Made by a program: the position numbers and the translations under genes | Part shown: in pieces, positions 55,187 to 63,831 of the stretch | Layout of the letters: every line of letters begins with the position of its first letter | How positions within the stretch are numbered: position 1 is the stretch's first letter | Assembly: GCA_913778765.1 (NCBI GenBank) | Contig: CAJYXO010000094.1 | Coordinates: 24,260-88,259 of the forward strand | Source: an uncultured Massilia sp. | GTDB taxonomy: Bacteria > Pseudomonadota > Gammaproteobacteria > Burkholderiales > Burkholderiaceae_D | DNA: 64,000 nt | Direction of reading: 5' to 3' | Notes under the pieces: generated by a model | The model's input: the letters and a program-made list of their open reading frames with translations, nothing else | What the model was told of the DNA's origin: nothing | The model's database searches: none

Positions 55187-56473
55187 GTGAGCTCAGCCAA
55201 GTACAACCACCTCGACAAGCAGGCCGAATTGCGCCAGTCCAAATGGCTGGCGCTGTCCTTCTTCGCCGGCGCGGCGGTCCTGTTCGTCATCTCCCTGTTC
55301 CTGCCCGTGAACTGGTGGACCGGCCTGCTGAAGGCCTTCGCCGAAGCCGCGATGGTGGGCGCGCTGGCCGACTGGTTTGCCGTCGCCGCGCTGTTCCGGC
55401 GCATCCCGATTCCCTTCGTCTCGCGCCACACCGAGATCATCCCCGCCAACAAGCACCGCATCGCCGACAACCTGGCCGCCTTCGTGCACGAGAAATTCCT
55501 CGACACGGATTCGATCGTGCGCCTGATCCAGAAGCACGACCCTGCTGGACGCGTCGCCGACTGGCTCACGCAGCCGGCGAACACGGCGCAGCTGGGCCGC
55601 TACCTGGCGAAGACCGCCGGCTGGGCGCTCGACTTCATCGAGGACGCCGCCGTGCAGAACTTCGTGCGGCGCGCCGTGCATGGCATGATCCAGGGCGTCG
55701 ACCTGTCGAAGACGGCGGGCACGATCCTGGACAGCGTCACGCGCGACGGTCGCCACCAGCAGCTGCTGGACGAAGGCATCCTGCAACTGGCGAAGCTGCT
55801 GGACAACGAGGAGACCCAGGCCTTCATCGCCCAGGGCATCGTCGACTGGCTGCGCGAGGAATACGCCTTCATGGAAAAGATGCTGCCGTCGGAGCTCATC
55901 GGCCGCAAGGGCGCCGACCTGACCGTCAAGCTGGCGGCGGGCATCCTGAAACGCGTCAGCGAAGACCCGCGGCATCCGCTGCGCCAGCGCTTCGACGCCT
56001 TCACCGACGACTTCATCGCGCGCCTGCAGGCCGATCCGGCCTTCCTGGAAAAGGGCGAGGACATCAAGCGCTACCTGATCGGCGACGAAACCCTGAACGG
56101 CTATCTCGGCTCGCTGTGGGCCGACCTGAAAGGCTGGATCAAGGCCGACCTGGACAAGGAAGACTCGGTCCTGCGGCGGCGCCTGGAAGCGACCGGCGCC
56201 TGGGTCGGGCGCACGCTCGCCGAAGACCCACAACTGCGCGCCTCGCTCAACGAGAACCTGGAACTGGCGGCGCGGGGCGCGGCGCCCGAATTCGCGGGCT
56301 TCCTGACCAGCCACATCGCCGATACGGTCAAGAACTGGGACAGCCGCGAGATGTCCGGGCAGATCGAACTCAACATCGGCAAGGACCTGCAGTACATCCG
56401 CATCAACGGCACCGTGGTCGGCGGCCTGATCGGGGTGGTGCTGTACCTGCTGTCGTCACTCGCCCGGTTCTAG
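55187..56473 (+). CDS. DUF445 family membrane protein (YjiN-like)
   Basis: 428 residues, GTG start. Two N-terminal membrane segments (WLALSFFAGAAVLFVISLFLPVNWWTGLLKAFAEAAMVGALADWFAVAALFRRIPIPFVSRHTEIIPANKHRIADNLAAFVHEKFLD) begin the DUF445 fold, and a C-terminal membrane helix (TVVGGLIGVVLYLLSSLARF) ends it. A long helical soluble region lies between. Function unknown. It lies 19 bases after the CoA transferase gene. Confidence 0.88.
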   Translation: MSSAKYNHLDKQAELRQSKWLALSFFAGAAVLFVISLFLPVNWWTGLLKAFAEAAMVGALADWFAVAALFRRIPIPFVSRHTEIIPANKHRIADNLAAFVHEKFLDTDSIVRLIQKHDPAGRVADWLTQPANTAQLGRYLAKTAGWALDFIEDAAVQNFVRRAVHGMIQGVDLSKTAGTILDSVTRDGRHQQLLDEGILQLAKLLDNEETQAFIAQGIVDWLREEYAFMEKMLPSELIGRKGADLTVKLAAGILKRVSEDPRHPLRQRFDAFTDDFIARLQADPAFLEKGEDIKRYLIGDETLNGYLGSLWADLKGWIKADLDKEDSVLRRRLEATGAWVGRTLAEDPQLRASLNENLELAARGAAPEFAGFLTSHIADTVKNWDSREMSGQIELNIGKDLQYIRINGTVVGGLIGVVLYLLSSLARF

Positions 56474-56616
56474 TCGAAGTCGCTATCGCCGGGGATGTCG
56501 GCCGGGTAGCCGCTGATCGCCCAGCACGTGCGCCATCCCAAGGGGCCGCGCACGGGTCCGGTATTCACCTGGATCAGAGGCAGGCAGCGGTGTAAGATGC
56601 GCTGCAGGAGGATGTC

Positions 56617-56934
56617 ATGACAAACGCATCGCATGCCGTGCTGGCCGGCGCGCCCGAAGAGGCGCTGTTGCCCGGCCGTGACCTGTTCGAAGTCGCCCGT
56701 TACCTGATTCCGATGGAAGCCAGCCTGGCGCAGGGCTGCCTGGTGGCCGCCGGCGTCCCGGCGGTGCTGGCCGACGCTCACCTGGTGCAGACCGACCTGC
56801 TGCTGGCGCCGGCCATGGGCGGGGTGCGCATCCTGGTGCCCGAGGACCACCTGCTCCAGGCCCAGGCCGTGCTGGAGGCCTACGGACGCGGCGAATTCGC
56901 GCTCGATGAAGACGCCGACGTCAGTGGAAGCTGA
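56617..56934 (+). CDS. DUF2007-like small protein
   Basis: 105 residues, with AGGAGG before the ATG. FEVARYLIPMEASLAQGCLVAAGVPAVLADAHLVQTDLLLAPAMGGVRILVPEDHLLQAQAVLEAYGRGE matches the DUF2007 (putative signal-transducing protein) pattern. Its stop is right next to the convergent tartrate dehydratase stop. Function not known. Confidence 0.75.
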   Translation: MTNASHAVLAGAPEEALLPGRDLFEVARYLIPMEASLAQGCLVAAGVPAVLADAHLVQTDLLLAPAMGGVRILVPEDHLLQAQAVLEAYGRGEFALDEDADVSGS

Positions 56935-58101
56935 TCAGGAAGATAATTTCTGCATCTCGCGGAACAGATCCGCCTTGCCCTCGAAACCGATGCCCGGCAG
57001 GTCCGGCATCGTCACATAGCCGTTCTCCACCTTCACCCCATCCGGGAAGCCGCCGAAAGGCTGGAACAGGTCCGGATAGGATTCGTTGCCGCCCAGGCCG
57101 AGGCCGGCCGCGATGTTCAGCGACATCTGGTGGCCGCCGTGCGGGATGCAGCGCGTGCGCGACCAGCCGTGCTGGTGCAGCATGTCGAGGGTCCGCAAAT
57201 ATTCGACCAGGCCGTACGACAGCGCGCAGTCGAACTGCAGCCAGTCGCGGTCCGGGCGCATGCCGCCGTAGCGGATCAGGTTGCGCGCATCCTGCATCGA
57301 GAACAGGTTCTCGCCGGTCGCCATCGGCTTGTCGTAGTAGTTGCGCAGGGTGGCCTGCAGCTCGAAGTCGAGCGGGTCGCCGGCTTCCTCGTACCAGAAC
57401 AGGTCGTACTGCGACAGCGCCTTGGCGTACCGGATCGCGGTGTCGAGGTCGAAGCGGCCATTGGCGTCCACCGCCAGCTTCTGGCCGTCCTGCAGCACCG
57501 AAAGGATGGCGTCGATGCGGCGCAGGTCCTCGTCCAGCGAGGCGCCGCCGATCTTCTTCTTGACCACCGTGTAGCCGCGGTCGATGTAGCTGCGCATCTC
57601 GTCCTTCAGCGCTTCATGATCCTGGCCCGGATGGTAGTAGCCGCCGGCCGCGTAGACGAACACCTTGCGGTCCGGCCGGCCGTTGCCGTAGCGGTCCGCC
57701 AGCAGCTGGAACAGCGGCACGCCTGCGATCTTGGCGACGGCGTCCCACACCGCCATGTCGATGGTGCCGACCGCCACCGAGCGCTCGCCGTGGCCGCCCG
57801 GCTTCTCGTTGGTCATCATCGCCGCCCAGATCTTGTGCGGGTCGAGGTTGTCGCCTTTTTCGTCCAGCAGAGAATCCGGGGCCGCTTCCATCACGCGCGG
57901 GATGAAGCGCTCGCGCATCAGCGTGCCCTGGCCGTAGCGGCCGTTCGAATTGAAGCCGTAGCCGACCACCGGCTTGCCGTCGCGGATCACGTCGGTGATC
58001 ACGGCCACCAGGCTCAGCGTCATCTTGCTGAAGTCGATGTAGGCGTTACGGATGGAAGAGCTGATGGGGAGGGTCTGTTCGCGGATCTCGACGATTTTCA
58101 T
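56935..58101 (-). CDS. tarD: D(-)-tartrate dehydratase (enolase superfamily)
   Basis: 388 residues. It closely matches what is known of Bradyrhizobium TarD: the start MKIVEIREQTLPISSSIRNAYIDFSKMTLSLVAV, NEKPGGHGERSVAVGTIDMAVWDAVAKIAGVPL, the lysine of GYTVVKKKIGGA (general base), metal ligands in VDANGRFDLDTAI, and IPHGGHQMSLNIAAGLGLGGNESYPDLFQPFGGFPDGV with the catalytic His. It dehydrates D-tartrate to oxaloacetate. No transporter is adjacent. A LysR regulator is divergent, the usual layout. Confidence 0.9.
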   Translation of the reverse strand: MKIVEIREQTLPISSSIRNAYIDFSKMTLSLVAVITDVIRDGKPVVGYGFNSNGRYGQGTLMRERFIPRVMEAAPDSLLDEKGDNLDPHKIWAAMMTNEKPGGHGERSVAVGTIDMAVWDAVAKIAGVPLFQLLADRYGNGRPDRKVFVYAAGGYYHPGQDHEALKDEMRSYIDRGYTVVKKKIGGASLDEDLRRIDAILSVLQDGQKLAVDANGRFDLDTAIRYAKALSQYDLFWYEEAGDPLDFELQATLRNYYDKPMATGENLFSMQDARNLIRYGGMRPDRDWLQFDCALSYGLVEYLRTLDMLHQHGWSRTRCIPHGGHQMSLNIAAGLGLGGNESYPDLFQPFGGFPDGVKVENGYVTMPDLPGIGFEGKADLFREMQKLSS

Positions 58102-58203
58102 GATGGCTTGCCTGCTGGGTGATGGAGACCACAGCTTAGCCCTTGTCGCGGCGTCTATAATTGCCCGGCACTGAAATGATTATTAACCTGGAGTGAATAC
58201 CGG
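58102..58203. promoter_or_regulatory. Divergent regulatory region tarD / lysR
   Basis: 102 bases. TATAAT at 58156-58161 is a good -10 for the LysR gene; GGAG precedes its start. The LysR protein probably binds here to control both genes, but no definite T-N11-A operator could be singled out. Confidence 0.5.
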
Positions 58204-59121
58204 ATGAGGCCTGACCACAGCGCCGACATGGAATTCTTCGTGCTGGTGGCGCGCCACGGCAGCCTGGCCGCGGCCGCGCGCGCCCTCGACCTGACGCCGC
58301 CCGCCGCCACCAAGCGCCTGGCCCAGCTCGAGGCGCGCCTGGGCGTGCGGCTGGTGAACCGCACCACGCGCAGCATCAGCCTGACTGCCGAAGGCGAGAC
58401 CTATCTGGCGCACGCCGCGCGCATCCTGGCCAGCATCCAGGAGATGGAGGACGCGGTGTCGAGCGGCCGCGCGGCGCCCAAGGGCCTGCTGCGCGTGAAC
58501 GCCACGCTGGGCTTCGGCCGCACCACGATCGCACCGATCGTCTCCGCGTTCGCGAAGCGCTATCCGCAGGTCGAGGTGCAGATGGAAGTGACGGACCGCC
58601 CGGTCGACCTGGTGGACGGCGGCATCGACCTGGCGATCCGCTTCGGCGCGCTCCCGGACAAGCGCCTGAACGCGCGCCGCGTGATGAGCAACCGGCGCTT
58701 CCTGTGCGCCTCGCCTTTGTACCTGCGCCAGCACGGCACACCTGAAACGCTGGCCGACCTGGCGCAGCACCGCTGCATCGTGCACCGCCAGAACGACGAG
58801 GCGCACGGCGTCTGGCGCTTTTATACAGGCGAAGGCGAGGAGCAGGGCGAGGCGGTGAAGGTGCGGGGCGCGCTGTCCAGCAACGACGGCGACATCGTAC
58901 TGGGCTGGGCGCTGGACGGCCACGGCATCCTGGTGCGCTCGGAGTGGGACCTGGCGAAGTATGTGGACAGCGGGCGTTTGAAGATCGTGCTGCCGCAGTA
59001 CCGGCTGCCCTCGGCGGACCTGTTCGTGGTTTACCTGAACCGGCGCAACCAGGCGGCGCGGGTGCGGGCCTTCATCGACTTCCTGGCCGAGCATTTCAGG
59101 CAGCCGTCGGACGCAGTCTAG
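58204..59121 (+). CDS. LysR family transcriptional regulator (probable tartrate regulator)
   Basis: 305 residues. N-terminal winged HTH: MEFFVLVARHGSLAAAARALDLTPPAATKRLAQLEARLGVRLVNRTTRSISLTAEGETYL, and a substrate-binding domain from about residue 95. Divergent from tarD, so the natural guess is tartrate-responsive control of that gene. It ends in a 4-base overlap with the minus-strand gene at 59118. Confidence 0.92.
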   Translation: MRPDHSADMEFFVLVARHGSLAAAARALDLTPPAATKRLAQLEARLGVRLVNRTTRSISLTAEGETYLAHAARILASIQEMEDAVSSGRAAPKGLLRVNATLGFGRTTIAPIVSAFAKRYPQVEVQMEVTDRPVDLVDGGIDLAIRFGALPDKRLNARRVMSNRRFLCASPLYLRQHGTPETLADLAQHRCIVHRQNDEAHGVWRFYTGEGEEQGEAVKVRGALSSNDGDIVLGWALDGHGILVRSEWDLAKYVDSGRLKIVLPQYRLPSADLFVVYLNRRNQAARVRAFIDFLAEHFRQPSDAV

Positions 59122-59453
59122 CTCTCCATCGAGATCTCGAGGATCTTGCCTTTCTGGTCGAAGTGGACGCTGATGACGTAGTCGGTGACCTTGCCGGGCA
59201 GGGTGAAGTCGAGGTATTCGAGCGCGTCTTCCTCGCCCCAGTGCTCGTCCAGTTCGAGGATGTCGAGCACGGCGGCGGGATCGGGCCGGGCGGTCTCCAT
59301 CTGCTCCTGCCAGTACTCGGGCGGGAGTTCTTCGAGGTGAAAGGCGACGAACATGGCGGCGCCGGATTCCTCGTCCTCCATGTCGAAACCGTTCTTGATG
59401 GCGGCGCGGGCGGCTTGTTCGCGGCGGGCCAGTTCGGCGGCTTTGTCGGTCAT
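59118..59453 (-). CDS. Small acidic hypothetical protein
   Basis: 111 residues, GAAGGAG before the ATG. Composition is acidic (MEDEESGAAMFVAFHLEELPPEYWQEQ ... LDILELDEHWGEEDALEYLDFTLPGKVTDYVISVHFDQKGKILEISMES). The second half resembles DUF2004-type domains. It follows the 59466-60065 gene by 12 bases on the same strand, so the two likely act together. Function unknown. Confidence 0.7.
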   Translation of the reverse strand: MTDKAAELARREQAARAAIKNGFDMEDEESGAAMFVAFHLEELPPEYWQEQMETARPDPAAVLDILELDEHWGEEDALEYLDFTLPGKVTDYVISVHFDQKGKILEISMES

Positions 59454-59465
59454 CGGCGTGCTCCT

Positions 59466-60065
59466 TCAAGAAGTCTGGTTGTAGGGCCGTGCCTGTACTT
59501 CATCCGAAATCTTTTGCAGGCGCGGCCCGAATTTTGCCATTGTATCGGGCAGCGGCATGAAGCGATAGCTCACCGCCGGCGCGCCGAATTCCGCTTCCAG
59601 CGCGGCCCATTCGCGTGGCGGCATGGCCAGGAAGGCGAGGTCGCTGGCATGCCAGGAATCGACGCAGAAGCGGACTTCGGTGACGCTCCCGACGAGGCGG
59701 TTCAGGGTCAGCACCACGACAGTCTCGTCGTCGCGGTCGTGCTTCACCGGCGCTTCGAGCTTGCTGCCGTCATAGGCCAGGAAGAAGTGCTCCTTCTTGC
59801 CCTCGACGGTGGCGTGCACGGTTTCGATGTCGTGCTTGCCCGCGAAGAGTTCATTCCAGCGCTCGACGGCTTCGCCATCCCCGGTCCACAGGAAGGCGCC
59901 CTCATGCTCGTCCTTCTGCATGACCTGCGCCCAGGAATCCTGCTGCCGCGGCAGGGCCAGCATCATGCGGGCAATGCGGTAGGCGTCGGGCCGCGCATGC
60001 GTTGCGGCGCTGCGTGCGCCCCTGACGAAGAGGGTACTCAGAAAGAGGAAAAGGCGTCGTTTCAT
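59466..60065 (-). CDS. Hypothetical exported or membrane-anchored protein
   Basis: 199 residues from the ATG at 60065. MKRRLFLFLSTLFVRGARSAATHA could be a weak signal peptide. The rest (AYRIARMMLALPRQQDSWAQVMQKDEHEGAFLWTGDGEAVERWNELFAGKHDIETVHATVEGKKEHFFLAYDG) is not recognised. Its partner gene starts 12 bases downstream. Confidence 0.65.
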   Translation of the reverse strand: MKRRLFLFLSTLFVRGARSAATHARPDAYRIARMMLALPRQQDSWAQVMQKDEHEGAFLWTGDGEAVERWNELFAGKHDIETVHATVEGKKEHFFLAYDGSKLEAPVKHDRDDETVVVLTLNRLVGSVTEVRFCVDSWHASDLAFLAMPPREWAALEAEFGAPAVSYRFMPLPDTMAKFGPRLQKISDEVQARPYNQTS

Positions 60066-60208
60066 GGTTGTTCCACCTGTGATCGAAGAGCCGGGCCTCG
60101 TCATTGTCGTAATAATTTCCCCATGGAAACTCACACATCGTCACACTGTTGCGAGAAATGCATATCTGTGGTCTCTTGGCATACCATCAATAAAACACGA
60201 GACCCCAA

Positions 60209-61378
60209 GTGACCCAAGCCCGCCGTATGACTGCCGCCATCGCGTTGCTGGCAGCTTCCTTTGCCGCCATCGCCGCTCCCATCCCTGACCGCACCGCCGA
60301 AACCCTGCAAAAGCTCGCCGACGCCGCCGGGCCGCCGGGCTTCGAAGAACCGGTACGCGCCGTGCTGGTCGGGATGATGAAACCGCTGGCCAGCTCGCTC
60401 ACCTACGACGGCATGGGTTCGATCATCGCCACCCAGGGTGCAAGCGGGCCGAAGATCATGGTCGACGCCCACATGGACGAACTGGGCGGCATGGTCCGCC
60501 GCATCACGCCTAACGGCCTGCTGACCATGCAGATGCTGGGCGGCTGGCTCGACCAGGCGCTGCCCGATCAGCGCTGGGTCATCATCGGCAGCAAGGGCCC
60601 GGTGAAGGCGGTGACGGGCATCCGCGACATCCACGCGGTGCCGGCGGACGAGCGCACCAAGGTCTATCCTCGCGACTCGCTGTTCCTCGACGTCGGCGCG
60701 GCCAATGAAGCCGAGGTGCGTGCGATGGGCATCTCGCCGGGCGATCCGATCGTGCCGGATGCGCCTTTCGAAATCCTGAACGGTACGCAGAATTATCTTG
60801 GCAAGGGCTGGGATGATCGCGTTGGATGTGCGGTGATCGTCGAAGCGATGCGCCGCTTGGCGAACGAGCCGCATCCGAACCAGATTGTGTGGGTGATCAC
60901 GACCCAGGAGGAGATTGGCCTGCGTGGGGCGCATACGGCGGCAGAGGTGGTTCGGCCCGACCTAGGCATCGCTCTCGAAGGCGGGATTACGGGGGACGTG
61001 TTCCCGGGTCGGCCGGAAGAAACGCAGGTGAAGCTGGGGGCGGGGCCGGGGATCTTCCTGTATGACTCGTCGGCGCTGCCGAATCGGAAGCTGACTGCTT
61101 TCGTGAAGCAGACTGCTGCTGATCGCAAGCTGCCGCTGCAGTTCGATCTGGTGCAGGGGTATGGGGATGATTCGGCCGAGATCCAGAAGAGCAATGGCGG
61201 CGTGCCGACCGTGAATCTTGTGGTGCCGGTGCGTTATACGCATGCGCATAATGGGATTTTGAACCGGCGGGATTTTGATCAGACCGTTGATCTTGTCGTG
61301 TCGATGCTGAAGAAGCTGGATGCGGGGGAGGTGCGGCGGGTTCGGGATTTTGCGCCGGAGGGGCGGTACCATCATTGA
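60209..61378 (+). CDS. M42-type metallopeptidase with signal peptide
   Basis: 389 residues with a GTG start (ATG at 60227 is an alternative). MTAAIALLAASFAAIAAP is a signal peptide. The co-catalytic zinc motifs are DAHMDELGGMVRRI, GKGWDDRVGCAVIVEAM, TTQEEIGLRGAHTA and THAHNGILNRRDF. It should be a periplasmic dinuclear-metal aminopeptidase or glutamyl-type peptidase. The last third uses more T/G-ending codons than its first part, a drift not seen in neighbours. Confidence 0.87.
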   Translation: MTQARRMTAAIALLAASFAAIAAPIPDRTAETLQKLADAAGPPGFEEPVRAVLVGMMKPLASSLTYDGMGSIIATQGASGPKIMVDAHMDELGGMVRRITPNGLLTMQMLGGWLDQALPDQRWVIIGSKGPVKAVTGIRDIHAVPADERTKVYPRDSLFLDVGAANEAEVRAMGISPGDPIVPDAPFEILNGTQNYLGKGWDDRVGCAVIVEAMRRLANEPHPNQIVWVITTQEEIGLRGAHTAAEVVRPDLGIALEGGITGDVFPGRPEETQVKLGAGPGIFLYDSSALPNRKLTAFVKQTAADRKLPLQFDLVQGYGDDSAEIQKSNGGVPTVNLVVPVRYTHAHNGILNRRDFDQTVDLVVSMLKKLDAGEVRRVRDFAPEGRYHH

Positions 61379-61387
61379 GGAGGTGGG

Positions 61388-61415
61388 GGCCGTCGACAGA
61401 TGCACGTCGACGGCC
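61388..61415. terminator. Hairpin between the peptidase and DUF2931-like genes
   Basis: GGCCGTCGAC pairs with GTCGACGGCC over an eight-base loop between convergent genes. It likely ends both transcripts; T-runs are short. Confidence 0.6.
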
Positions 61416-61444
61416 AGTTTGGCGATTTAATTGTTGCCAGATTT

Positions 61445-62428
61445 TCACTCACGTTTGCCACAAACGCTAGCGCCGGACAGCAGTTGATTCCGGGGCAAGT
61501 CGATGTTGTCGCCGCCATATTTCTCAATACATTCGCCTTGCCATTGCTCCCAACGGAACCTTAATCCATCTTGCGTGAAAACGAAGAAAAGCTTCAAGTT
61601 TGGTTCAGATGAGGGTTCAGACTCCGCTGCCTGCTCGGATTGAAGTAATTTGGCAATCACATCGTTTGGAATGAGATTTCGCATCCCAACCTTTGCATGT
61701 TTACGTTGAACCTTAACGCGAACTTGGTCGGCATAATTCTGAAGGTTTTTTAGGTCACGGTCATTACTCGATTCCTTGGGAAACGCCGAAGGCCATTCTT
61801 TCCACTCAAAATCGATTGAGTCAGGGACCGCCCAGGCACCTTGAATATAAATATTAGAAACAAAGCGGCCAGGTAAATCGCCTTGCTGTACGAAGGTCCC
61901 TGCGCGCGGGAATGACACATCTGACGAGGGAACGATACGCAAGATTGAGATTCTTTTCTCAGGCATCGTATTTGCGAAAGAGACAGCTGCACTTGGTCCA
62001 ACTGTACAATGCCGACCCTCTGTCGAATTCATAGTGATACCAGCGCAGGAACGGTCGCGCCACCATGGGGCGGTAGTGGAAATGTTATTGTTGTGCTGGG
62101 CGTAGAGCGCTTCGCACATATGGGCCGCCTCCTCAGGATCGTTCCAACTGTTTTTCAAATACTCATGTAGTGCCAGCCGATAGATATTCTCATACTCTTG
62201 AGTCTTGCGCGCAGTGTTAATCGTTTCAATTTTGTTGGATTGAATTATTTGCGACCACTCATTATTTAACATCGGACCTAGTCGAGATTCAATTTTTCCA
62301 CAAGTCGCACGAAGCCCATCGTGCATTGCCAGTTGGGCTGCTAGGCTATATTCCCACACTGCATGAGCAGGTGATGGGTGAAGCGCTACGCAAAGAAGTG
62401 TGCCAGCGGTGAGCCGTAAACTATCCAT
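61445..62428 (-). CDS. DUF2931-like exported protein
   Basis: 327 residues; AAAAGGA precedes the ATG. A signal peptide (MDSLRLTAGTLLCVALHPSPAHA) is visible. The second half (SIDFEWKEWPSAFPKES...VKVQRKHAKVGMRNLIPNDVIAKLL...LKLFFVFTQDGLRFRWEQW...YGGDNIDLP) shares a motif order with the next upstream gene: D-F-(E/K)-W, R-N-x-I-P, F-(V/I)-(F/W)-T, (R/M)-x-W-(E/R), G-G-D. GC content is well below the rest of the window, suggesting acquisition. Confidence 0.7.
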   Translation of the reverse strand: MDSLRLTAGTLLCVALHPSPAHAVWEYSLAAQLAMHDGLRATCGKIESRLGPMLNNEWSQIIQSNKIETINTARKTQEYENIYRLALHEYLKNSWNDPEEAAHMCEALYAQHNNNISTTAPWWRDRSCAGITMNSTEGRHCTVGPSAAVSFANTMPEKRISILRIVPSSDVSFPRAGTFVQQGDLPGRFVSNIYIQGAWAVPDSIDFEWKEWPSAFPKESSNDRDLKNLQNYADQVRVKVQRKHAKVGMRNLIPNDVIAKLLQSEQAAESEPSSEPNLKLFFVFTQDGLRFRWEQWQGECIEKYGGDNIDLPRNQLLSGASVCGKRE

Positions 62429-62520
62429 ATTTTAAAATCCTTTTGTTGGAAAAGGAATGCTAGAAAAATATTCTCAACTCATGCTTAGCGGCCAGCCAAC
62501 CTCGTTGTACTTAATCTGCG

Positions 62521-63693
62521 TCATGGTGTAATTTCATCGCCTCCTTCGCGTACATTAATCAAGCTTCCATCCGGCTGGCTACGTTTCAGCCGCCAATGCA
62601 TTTTTATACCGCTTTCTGTCCAGATGAAGTGGAGATAGATAACACTGCTAGCGGTTTTATGAGGCTGCGCGTTACGAGCTGCGAAGGCGATTTCGTCCTG
62701 GACCTCTTGGGGGATGCGATTTCGGATTAAGATGCGTTCGGTTTTACGTGGCAGATCGCTATAGAAGGCAACAGAGCGCCAATGAAACTCTGTGGTGGTC
62801 TCTCCTGACTTTGGCGAAATTCCGGCAGTGGGTAATAACGCCCATTTGAAATCAACCCATTCAGGCAGTTTCGACTCATTTTCAAACGCCATCAATTTTT
62901 CTCCACTAGAGACTGGTTTATTCGTGTAGGCGAAACTAGGGGAGCCTGAAAATACTGAACCACTTGCCGACGCAGGATAACGTATGGGTCGGCCATCAGC
63001 GCCTGGACCACCGGGATCAACCACGAACTTGTCATTATTTATTGCGTTCGAATATGTCGCAACGATTGTCGTGCCGGCGGGAATGAGTTCATCTCCACCC
63101 TGGTGAGAATAATATTGAGTGCCCAATCTATGCCAAATTTCCCAGCGCATTTTTATTTCATCGTCGGTCCAAACAAAGTAAATATGAATGCTTGCTATGT
63201 CGAGTTGGCCTTTCGGAGTTTGGCGGTTGGCCACAATGACGGTGTTGACGAATTCTGCAGGGATGCGATTCCTAATAAATACACGTTGCTCTTTAATTGG
63301 GCGGGAGTAAAAATCGTTCATAATCTCCGCTTCCCAATTCTTGTGGGCTTGCGAAAATGGATCCAAAGGTGTTGGGTCAGGCGGACTTCTTGGTGATTCG
63401 CGTCATTTAAAATCAATGTAATCTGGGAGATTCCGTCCATCAGGTGAAGCACCCATTGTCGCTCCACCAATAAGTGGTTTGTCGTTAGGCTTGTTTCCTC
63501 CGCTGAGACTGCCAGCATTGGGGAAAGTAGATCCGTTTGGCAGACGTGCACCGCTAATGTTGATGTCCATTTCCTTGATGGCGTTCGTATAGGTGACTGT
63601 CATGCCAGGACCTGGCGAATGTGTTGCAGCGAGAAGACTTGTTAAAAATCCAACCAGAACTATTACAGTGAGTAAGAAGCGGCGGTTGTTCAT
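62521..63693 (-). pseudogene. DUF2931-like tandem-domain protein split by an in-frame TGA
   Basis: A 391-codon frame from the ATG at 63693 (signal peptide NNRRFLLTVIVLVGFLTSLLAA) is interrupted at codon 97 (63405-63403) by TGA, at the point where related units have Trp (LPDYIDFK-stop-RESP, against DFKWALLP in the second unit). The frame then continues uninterrupted through two copies of the same unit: (RNRIPAEF...FVWTDDEIKMRWE...GGDELIP) and (RNRIPQEV...FIWTESGIKMHWR...GGDEITP). It is therefore probably one gene with a TGG-to-TGA change. A restart at 63366 could yield a 281-residue piece without a signal. TGA read-through cannot be ruled out. Confidence 0.75.
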
Positions 63694-63701
63694 TCTGTTC
63701 C

Positions 63702-63831
63702 CTAATTGCAAAGTGGAGTTTTAGAGAGATCAGCGTAACCGGTACTCACACCTTGAGTTGCGAGCCATGCGTTATATCGTGCCATGTCGACTTGGCCAAC
63801 GGCGACATTACTGCTATTGCCGCAAGCAGTT
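63702..63831 (-). pseudogene. C-terminal remnant of a gene cut by an IS element
   Basis: An open frame reading TACGNSSNVAVGQVDMARYNAWLATQGVSTGYADLSKTPLCN ends at 63702, eight bases before the DUF2931-like start, so it was probably co-translated with it. The 5' part is lost at the IS boundary. The family is not recognised. Confidence 0.6.

Noticed and set aside
62474..62524. A 16-residue frame (MTQIKYNEVGWPLSMS) whose start overlaps the stop of the DUF2931-like gene (ATGA)
   Set aside because: Too short to support as a gene; the position is odd but could be chance.
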